Origin: Galeruca laticollis
Lineage: Eukaryota; Arthropoda; Insecta; Coleoptera; Chrysomelidae
Assembly (NCBI GenBank): GCA_963921935.1
Contig: OY998177.1
Location: 7,653,754 to 7,717,753, forward strand
Direction: 5' to 3'
DNA length: 64,000 bases
Under the pieces are notes generated by a model that was not told the DNA's origin, searched no databases, and worked only from the letters and a program-made list of their open reading frames with translations. The translations under genes were made by a program, and so were the position numbers. Positions 56,221-64,000 of the stretch are shown in pieces (within the stretch, counting starts at the first letter, position 1; every line of letters starts with the position of its first letter).

Positions 56221-59200
56221 TTAACATCAGGTAGGCAACACATAGAATGTAACTGACACTTTTTAGATCAAAAAGTCTCTGTAGCTTGGCCTAAATAGGC
56301 GATATGGAAAAATTTCTTAAGCAAAAGCTGTAGAATTGGAACAATAGTTTCACATGTTCACATTAATTACAGTGTGTTTGGTAAAAACAACGCAATTATA
56401 TTTTGTATGCCCTCTACCGAATAATGACCATGTTAAATAAATAGTATATTGTTTTACGAGTAACGAAAGTAACATTTTTTGAAGCGAGAGTACAATTTAC
56501 CAGCCGATACTAGTAATGTTCACGATCTTCAAAAAATGTTTTCGACTTGTGAAATACTTTTCCTACAATCCTGTTTATGTCATCATAATTCATAATAATA
56601 TACTAAAAAGAACGATTAACAAATATTCTATTTAGAATTAAAAATAACTGAACGTTTTTAAACATTATCTATCATTAAAATATTAGTTAAATGTTACATT
56701 CGAACAACTATTTGACTACTAAGATTATTTGAGTATTACAATCACGGTTTTTATACTTAGATTGTTTATGTATTTTAGTGCAAATTGACATTGACAAGTC
56801 TAAACAATTAACGAGTAATGTGGAACTAATCAAACCAGGCAACTAGTTATACATTGTTCTTAAGTCTCTCATTATTTTCACCATTCTATTCTACTTTTGG
56901 ATTAAACAAACGTAAAAAAATGCATTCTAATTATAAAAATGATTCTTGTCTTCGTTTATGAATGATTTAAAGTCATCAAACATTATATACTAGGGCGAGA
57001 TATGATTAACAATATAAATTTAACTTTCGTCAGTAGAGACGTAAGTTAACGTTATGGAAATTTTTCTCACTTGCGACGAAAATCACGTTTTCGCTGTATA
57101 TTACAAAATAACGTCTTTTTGTAAAGGGTTGTAGGAAAATAATTTTTTCGAGTTTGTCATTAGACTATTTTCCCAAAGTTATACTAGATATGGTCGGTAT
57201 TAAGCATAATATATTCAAAATACCCTCGTTCTATTCCAAACAATAGGTTAGCCAGTGATCCAATTCTCGGAGAGAAGTCAACAGAGAATTAACAGTTATA
57301 GATCACGACCTTAAATTTTCCGCCATTTTACTACATTTCATATCTCATTGCTTATCTCAGTTTTCGGGTAGCCTGCTCATTAAAAATCATCTAGACACCC
57401 ACATCAGCATAAAATTGGCCTCAATCTGCCTATATATGCATTAAAAAATTTTTTTTAGTAAATCTCCAATAAAATTTGTGGAAGGTGGAATTTGTAACAA
57501 TGAATTTGAAATGAGCAACTTTGCAGTTGATGGCAATATTTTATGAGGAATATTGCTTTAATGGGAATATCACCGATATTACTAATCTAAACGTTGACCT
57601 AAGATTCAAATTGAGTAAAACTAAATCAATAAAACATGTTGAGACGTAATTGAATTAAATTAGGTTCAATCGACACCCCCTATGGGATAATAATGGTTCA
57701 TTGAGTTAATTTTGCAAAATGCTTATAATTCTTCAAAATGTATAATCGGGGTAACCCAAGTATTAACGCCATTATGGAATAGCGCAATTAAGACTGAATG
57801 ATAGTTGTTCGTGGACATTATATTCAAAATTGACAGCTGTTGAAATTGATTGACAAATATAACATCCCTCCGTTTATCGCCGCGTTGATAAGTGTTTTGT
57901 TAAGTCTAACAAATAAATAAAAACGTAGTATGTTCGGAAATAACTTATATTCACTGTAATTTCGTAATTATTAATGTTAACACATCTCTCTCACTGCATG
58001 GAAAAGCACTCGGTTACTATAATAATATAAATCACATTATTAACGACATTAAGTCACTACATACGTTTTTCCATTTGACAAAAACCCCAATTTGTCTGAA
58101 ACATGTTGTGAACACGCTAAGGCGTGCAAAGCAAGTGGCAGTGCGTCTCTCGCCATGTTCAACGCCTGCCTCGATGTAGATATTCTCGCTTCGCTTTCCA
58201 TTTTAACCCAACGTTTCAAGATTTATTGCATTGTAATAGGACCAAGTGTTTCAAGTCGCCCAGGCTATCACCAGTTTGTCACTCGGAAAGGGCAACAGTA
58301 GGACTATGAGGAGTTCTTGTTGTTACTCTTAGATGCATCAAATAAATTGGTTAGGGTAACTCTATGACGACGTATTCTTTCCATTACGGTTCAAAGCACA
58401 AATTGAATCGAAGTTTGTTAACTATTTAAGAAGTATTTTCTGAATAATGGAGTGGAAAATTTGAGATTCATGTTATTCAAAAATTTGGAACTACACGTGA
58501 AATTCTGTTATAAGGAAATTAAATTAATCAATTCAGATCTGTTGGTATAGGTCTAATTTTAAAAAGTGTCTTTCATTATTTCAAATTCAATGGATCAGTA
58601 TAGGATCCTAACAATTTACAGGGGCTAGTGAATGAGTAGGTACCGTAAATTAACGAAATGGTATAATCTTAAAATATACTAATAACAATTTTTTCCTCAT
58701 ATGTTAGGTTGTTGTTGGCACTTTAATCGGGTTATATATTTTCATTCATATCTATATTTTTGTGTCCCAATATTGTTTTATTTTCTGCGTAGTAATTTTG
58801 TTTTCTTTTATTCGCCTTGTTCTCTATTTTGCATCTATTTCTTCTATTCTGTAATTATACTTCTAAGATATTCGTATGTCATTATCCTTTCGAAAGTATT
58901 ATTCTTATATTTCATTTCTCAATTATTTAGATTTCAATTTTGTCAATTTCTGTAGACCAGACTTTTATTAGATTCTGAATTTTATTCTTAGAATTCGCCA
59001 TTCAAATCACATCGTTGGCACAATCTATTAGCTCTAAATGCAGTTTACGCTACGCTACGCTGCTTCAGGTTGTAATTCACAAAACATAATAAGTTAGTCA
59101 CATTCATTCCATAGGCAAACTTGAATTTGGCCAGACACTCTCAACCACCGTATCACGGAAGTATTTGGATAAACAGTATATTGAAAAGAGTTGTCAGTTT

Positions 59201-60125
59201 CCTTAATGTGGTATGTTTACCAGGGTTTTGTTCTTGCGAAATATTTTCCACTTTTTGTGCATGGACAGTATATTGTGCGTTTCACCTCAATTTTTTCTCA
59301 AATACAGGCAAGTTACACTATTTATCACTCATCAGTTATACTTGAGTAAAACTAAACCTAGAAAATGGACATCATTTAGGATTACACAAAATAAGTGTTC
59401 TCTCACTTATCGCTCATTCTGTCATTTATTCTATTATAATTACAAAATATATTGTGAAACTCATATTTCGAATAAATGCTCATTAGGAGTTGAGTATAGA
59501 AAATGGAGTTTGAATAGCTGGAATCATTCTCCAGTGCGATTTTTTCAACTGTGGCTATATGGAATTGCATGTTAAAAATTACACCCCATGTTACCTTTTG
59601 ATCAGCTACAGATTCGATGCTAATTTTAATTGAAATAATAAGTCCAATAGAACTGCGAACCAGCAGAAACAGTTTTATTTAAGTAATTTCACTCTTCAAA
59701 GTTAAAATTGATAAATGTAAATATTTGGGTAGAAAACGCGGTGTGTTATCAAGAGATGGCTGTTAGTTTCATAACATTTTATGTGAAACTGTTTGTTATT
59801 CTTGATCATTGTTTACAATGTCTGTTTTATGTGCCGAAAAACATATTGAAACAGCATTCAGTAATCGTATGCCGCATATCCGGATCGTCTTATTCCGAGC
59901 AAAACCTCAATTCTACAATTTTTTCCATGCTACGGCTTGTTCAAATCACGCACACACAAAAAATGAATTCTATTGTAGTCACAGAGGATTTAACACTGAC
60001 TCTCTGCTTGGCGGTTGAAGATGAAGATACCACCATCCTTGCCAGGCCAACCAGCCAAATTTCAAGTTTCGAAAAGTAGTTGACGTAAAGCTTTAAAATA
60101 TGAAAAGTTTAAGTCTTACAACGTG
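56221..60125. other. Long stretch with no recognised gene
   Basis: A short repeat of Penelope-like 3' UTR sequence (TAACATCAGGTAGGCA) lies at about 56,223. Open frames at 58,092-58,309, 58,701-58,955, 59,121-59,575 and 59,708-60,079 have no recognised motif; the one at 58,701 is Phe/Tyr-rich as expected from T-rich DNA. A tandem CGCTACGCTACGCT occurs near 59,048. This is the least repeat-laden part of the window and could be host intergenic DNA. Confidence 0.45.
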
Positions 60126-60288
60126 AAAAATGTGCAGAAATTATGGCCAGGGCATTACTTTCCAAATGGGATTCTGTGAGCTTTCGATGAATAAAATTAA
60201 CGATAACCAGAATATCTCAAACAATATTCCATTTTCTGATAAGAGTACCTTCACCATTGATGGTAAAGTTAACCCTTCCATAGTCGCG

Positions 60289-60308
60289 TGGGCTACCATC
60301 GTAGCCCA
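60289..60308. repeat. Subterminal palindrome, copy 1 of 3
   Basis: TGGGCTAC-catc-GTAGCCCA, perfect 8-bp arms, 17 bp inside the left TTAA. Confidence 0.9.
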
Positions 60309-60457
60309 CTCTAATTTGAAGCGAGATTAATAAACGGTGGGAGACGCTAGTTTCGCACGCCTTTTAGTATCTGTCGTTTAAACATGAATCTAACAGTCCG
60401 TACACACCCACTCGCTATAAAGTACGGCTGTTCGAGATATTTGAAGATTAATGTCAC

Positions 60458-60477
60458 TGGGCTACCAGTGTAGCCCA
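60458..60477. repeat. Subterminal palindrome, copy 2 of 3
   Basis: TGGGCTAC-cagt-GTAGCCCA, perfect 8-bp arms, 169 bp after copy 1. Confidence 0.9.
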
Positions 60478-60641
60478 AGCGACCAAAATCGTAACAGTTC
60501 TTATAAAAGCATTTTATTAGTGGTTCCTTAATTTTGTCGTTTTAAAAAGATATTTTTTGGTAAGTAACACCTAGTACTTAATGTAGTACTTATATTTTAA
60601 TAATTTCACTGAAATTTTTAGACCCAGAGAAAAAAAACATC

Positions 60642-62253
60642 ATGTCGCCGGCTAAAAAAGACGTGTGGAAAGAACAAACGATCCAGAGGTTTTGTTGAAA
60701 TGTTTTGAAGAAGTGTCGAGTGCAGGGGAAGAAATTGCCAAAGATGAAGATCCGGACGAGTTTGAAGAAGATATTTTAACTCAGACTGATCATAATTCTG
60801 CCTCAGAACAAGAGGCTTCGTCTGAAGATGAGGAAGAGGACCCTGCTGAGAATTTCTTGTTGGTAAAGACCAAACTACACAATGGAAAAAGATAAGACCC
60901 AATTTATAAGTTCGTACGAAATCACATGATATTATAACTCATTTACCAGGCCCCAAACGAGGAGCTCGAAATGCGAAGACAGAAACTATTATTAAAATTA
61001 TTTATAAATGACAGTATTATACGAATTATTGTCACCTCTACCAATATTTATATAAAAAAAATACAAAACTAATTTTACAAGAGTTCGTGATGTAAGACTA
61101 ACCGACGAAAGAAAAATCCGAGCTTACCTCGGCATTCTATTTTTGATAGGAACTATGAGGAGCTCCAGAAAGAATGCCGATCAAATATGGGATAATTCTA
61201 AGGGTAGTGGAATAGAAGCCTGCTATCTGTGTATGAGTTTAAAATGATTTATATTTCTCACGCGTTGTCTAAGATTTGATGATATAAGAGATAGGGATCA
61301 AAGAATGAAATCGATAAGCTGGCACCTATAAGAGACCTTTTTGACGGGATTGAGGTCTTTGCGTTGGTGGATGTTAAAACTGCTAATACTTTTAATCTTG
61401 AAGTCTACGGTGGCACCCTAACCCTGACCTGAGGGTCCATTTAGGCTACCAAATTCAGCTGAATCAATTGTCCATCGTTTAGCCGAGCCTGTAAAAGGAA
61501 CTAATCGTGATATAACCGGCGACAATTGGTTTACAAGTTCATCCTTGGTAAAAAGCTTACTCCATGAAAAGAAGCTAATTTACGTCGGCACTTTACGAAA
61601 AACCAAAAGGGACCTTCCTGCGCAGTTTGAGCCAAATAAGAATAGAGGCGAGAAGACTACACTTTTTGGCGTTCAGAGAGAATGCACTTCAGTTTCTTAC
61701 GTGACAAAAAAAATAAAGCCGTCATATTGCTTTCTAGTATGCATCATGATGATGCAACTGATGAAGAAACGGTTGATGCTCAAAAACCGGAAATTATTAC
61801 AATGTACAATAAAACAAAAGTAGGTGTAGATTCAATCGATCAGCTCTGCCAAAAATATAATGTAGCCAGGAACATCCGCCGTTGGCCAATAGTAATATTA
61901 TTTGATCTATTGAATATTTCCGCAATAAATGCATTAAGCGTTTAGAAATCAAACAATTTGGATGAAACTATAACTAGAAGACCATTTTTAGAAAATTGTG
62001 CTTGGAATCTTATAAAGGATCAAATAGAATTTAGATCTACTTTGGCCGTCTTACCGATATCAACAAGAAGACGTGCACGAGAATTGTTGGGTCTAGAAAA
62101 ACTGGTACCAGAAGTGCCTATTAGGCCAATTAATAATGTTCCATTTGCCCAAGAAATAAGGACAAATCTACAAGAATAACATGTGTCAAATGTAATCGCC
62201 AGGTGTGCAAAGAACACTATAGAGAAGTCTGTGTTGGCTGCCTGACCGATTAA
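60642..62253 (+). pseudogene. piggyBac-like transposase, frameshifted
   Basis: Starts near MSPAKKD at 60,642. After an early frameshift comes an acidic N-terminus (60,700-60,890: EDPDEFEEDIL, SSEDEEEDPAE). The core follows in pieces: LFINDSIIRIIVTSTNIY, a GTMRSSRKNADQIWDNSKG-like block near 61,150, RFDDIRDRDQRMK near 61,270, ITGDNWFTS near 61,515 (catalytic Asp region), LLHEKKLIYVGTLRKTKRD, and GVDSIDQLCQKYNVARNIRR near 61,825 (conserved Asp region). The C-terminal domain CVKCNRQVCKEHYREVCVGC ends at 62,253. All domains are present, but at least five frameshifts or stops kill it. Length fits the usual ~530-590 residues. Confidence 0.85.
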
Positions 62254-62465
62254 AACTTTGTCCTATTTTTGCAACATTATATTTAATTTTTCGTGCAGTG
62301 TAGGTTATGTTTTTTGTTGCAGTTTATATTTCGGTTTTTTATATTATTTTAGCATACATTTTGTTATGTTTTTATTTATAAATAAATTAACGTGGTTTTT
62401 TTAGTAGATTCATTTTTTTGAATGTAAGTATGCGATGAAATAACAATTTTTTTAGATCAATACTT

Positions 62466-63463
62466 TTACTTTTCCGCCCATTCTTTCTATATGCGAGAAA
62501 AGTATTGGTTTACTCCAAAAAAAGTTGGAATTTTGAAATTTTTTTTTTGAGTTATTTTTACGTTTTCCATCAACAACAACACGAAAAAACGGTTTTTAGA
62601 AAAAAAATCCTGTGTGTATGTCGTCGTTGTCGTCGGCCACTTTTCCTTACATGTCTTGTTAGCACGATACAGCCTTCGGAGTGCAATAAGTCACCAATTT
62701 TATGATTGAATATTGTTAGGGACATGTCACAGATGAACCCTATTGATTTTCAGTTCACCAGAGCCAGTACAACGGGTGCTATGGTACTTGAAGTACGACA
62801 TTTTGTCATTTTTTGAGAAATTTCAGTTTGTTAGCACGATACAGCTTCCGGAGTTCAACAAGTCACCAGTTTTGTGATTGAATATTATTTGGAATATCAG
62901 ACTGATGAACCTTATTAATTTTCAGCTCATCAGAGCTAATACAACAGGTGCTACAGTACTTTAAGTACGTTATTTTTACTATTTTTGGAGAAGTTTCAGT
63001 TTGTTAGCACGATACAGCCTCCGGAGTATATACAAGTGACCAATTTTATGATTGGATATTATTCAGGGCGTCTCAAAGATGAACCCTATTGATATTCAGC
63101 TCACTAAAGCTAGTACAACGGGTACTATGGTACTTGAAGTACCAAATTTTTGTCATTTTTGGAGAATTTTCAGTTTGTTAGCACGATACAGCCTCCAAAG
63201 AGTATACGATTGATCAATTTTATGATTGAATATTGTTCAGGGTATCTCACAGATATACGCTATTGATTTTCAGTTGACTAGAGCGAGTACAGCGGGTCCT
63301 ATAAATCCAGATATACTAACTTTTTGGTTATTTTTGAAGAAATTTCGGTTTTTTAGCACCATACATCCCCCGAAGTGTATACAAGTAACAATTTTATGAT
63401 AGAACATTGTTCAGGGCCACAGATGCGGAAAATCTAGTTTTAATCTTTAAAACCGTTTATTTT
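62466..63463 (+). mobile_element. ~1-kb repeat element, copy e
   Basis: TTACTTTTCCGCCCATTC at the left, TAAAACCGTTTATTTT near the right. In between are the ACGTTTTCCATCAACAAC block, GTCGTCGGCCACTTTTCC, and four to five ~180-190-bp units each with TTAGCACGATACAGC. About 998 bp, almost the same as copy b. It lies downstream of the piggyBac-like transposase stop, inside that element. Confidence 0.85.
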
Positions 63464-63555
63464 CATATTGTTTTATTCACTGTTTTAATATAACATATAT
63501 TAACAAAACGTTGTATTATTTTTATTTTTAAAAGTAAGATTAGACAAAATTCAAA

Positions 63556-63575
63556 TGGGATACTATTGTAGCCCG
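63556..63575. repeat. Subterminal palindrome, copy 3 of 3
   Basis: TGGGATAC-tatt-GTAGCCCG, two imperfect positions, 44 bp inside the right TTAA. Confidence 0.8.
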
Positions 63576-64000
63576 CGCGACCAACCTAGTGACAACACAC
63601 CACGCGCCTAACGAAGGGTTAACAAACAAAATAGACGCATTTGAGCAGAATTCAAGAAAGTCGCACTCAGTGACAAGGAAAGTTTAACTCATGGGTAGCA
63701 ATTTTAGGCAATAACTTGATAGGACCTTTTGTTATTGAGTGAAATTTGAACTAGCATAAATATTTAGATTCGCTCCAAATGGAGATGGACCCGCGATTGA
63801 ATCATCTAAGAGGCAACGTTGACTTCGACGAATACTTTTCTTGTAGTTTGATTAGTCAACACAGACCCTTCAAATGGCCTTCTAGAAGCTCTGATGTTTC
63901 ACCACTGGATTTCTTTTTATGGGGACATTTAGCAACACAAATTTACGATCTGGGAAGAGGTCCACCAGAATCAGTACAGCAGTTTAAAGATAGGATAACT

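Larger units (their letters stand above)
60269..63622 (+). mobile_element. piggyBac-like element 2
   Basis: TTAA at 60,269-60,272 and 63,619-63,622. Inverted ends start TTAACCCTTC and share a TAG(T/G)CGCGTGG block. Three subterminal palindromes (two left, one right) mirror the layout of element 1. It contains a broken transposase and, near its right end, a copy of the ~1-kb repeat element. Without that copy it would be about 2.35 kb. Confidence 0.9.
60130..64000 (+). pseudogene. Mariner-like transposase relic split by piggyBac-like element 2
   Basis: The left part (60,130-60,268) reads QMGFCELSMNKIN, then IPFSDKSTFTIDGK with the first catalytic Asp region. The right part resumes after the piggyBac-like element with VNKQNRRI and runs in broken frames to SDVSPLDFFLWGHLATQIYD near 63,890-63,940 and VQQFKDRIT at the window edge. 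The VNKQN motif is formed exactly across the TTAA target. It is the same broad mariner branch as the transposase at 28-29 kb. Truncated by the window end and inactive. Confidence 0.8.

Noticed and set aside
58701..58955. Phe/Tyr-rich 84-codon ORF as a membrane protein
   Set aside because: T-rich DNA gives such peptides by chance; no start context, homologue or neighbouring exon.
59708..60079. 123-codon ORF as a host gene
   Set aside because: It is the longest open frame in the 56-60 kb stretch but has no motif I recognise and is overlapped by other frames; left as unassigned.

Overview
The window is AT-rich eukaryotic DNA, almost certainly from an insect (beetle-like at a guess). It is a graveyard of nested transposable elements: Penelope-like elements, an errantivirus-type LTR element with an envelope gene, two piggyBac-like elements, Tc1/mariner and Tigger relics, LINE fragments, satellites and a Maverick/Polinton derivative. 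I found no intact host gene, rRNA, functional tRNA, operon or CRISPR array. Nearly every coding region is broken by stops and frameshifts.

Layout. 1-2.2 kb: no clear gene. 2.2-7.4 kb: a ~240-bp satellite running into diverged ~100-120-bp repeats that also occur inside the Maverick arms. 7.8-17 kb: copies of an unnamed ~1-kb element with ~190-bp internal repeats, a multi-part relic of a transposase-like gene, a LINE scrap, a Tigger relic, and a 3.0-kb errantivirus-type element (minus strand, env and integrase) with a 4-bp target duplication. 17.6-26.3 kb: Penelope-like copies, two of them head-to-head, one split by a Tc1-like element.

The centrepiece is 27,562-46,834, a 19.3-kb almost perfect palindrome with arms of about 8.4-8.5 kb around a ~382-bp spacer. 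Each arm carries a Maverick/Polinton-type integrase with a C-terminal chromodomain, two small unknown ORFs, a possible spliced exon and four tandem arrays. A 1,951-bp mariner-like element, whose terminal repeats contain tRNA-like sequence, sits in the left arm only. The arms look nearly identical on the inner side of that insertion and clearly more diverged outside it. No DNA polymerase B, packaging ATPase, protease or capsid gene was recognised, so this looks like a defective snap-back derivative of a Maverick.

47.1-56.2 kb: one Penelope-like element split by an LTR retroelement and by a 4.4-kb block that holds a decayed piggyBac-like element, an intron-containing gene relic and a LINE fragment. 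56.2-60.1 kb: no recognisable gene. 60.1-64 kb: a mariner-like transposase relic split at TTAA by a second piggyBac-like element, which itself contains another copy of the ~1-kb repeat element (three levels of nesting).

All comparisons were made by eye between parts of this window and against remembered family motifs; no alignment or database search was run.
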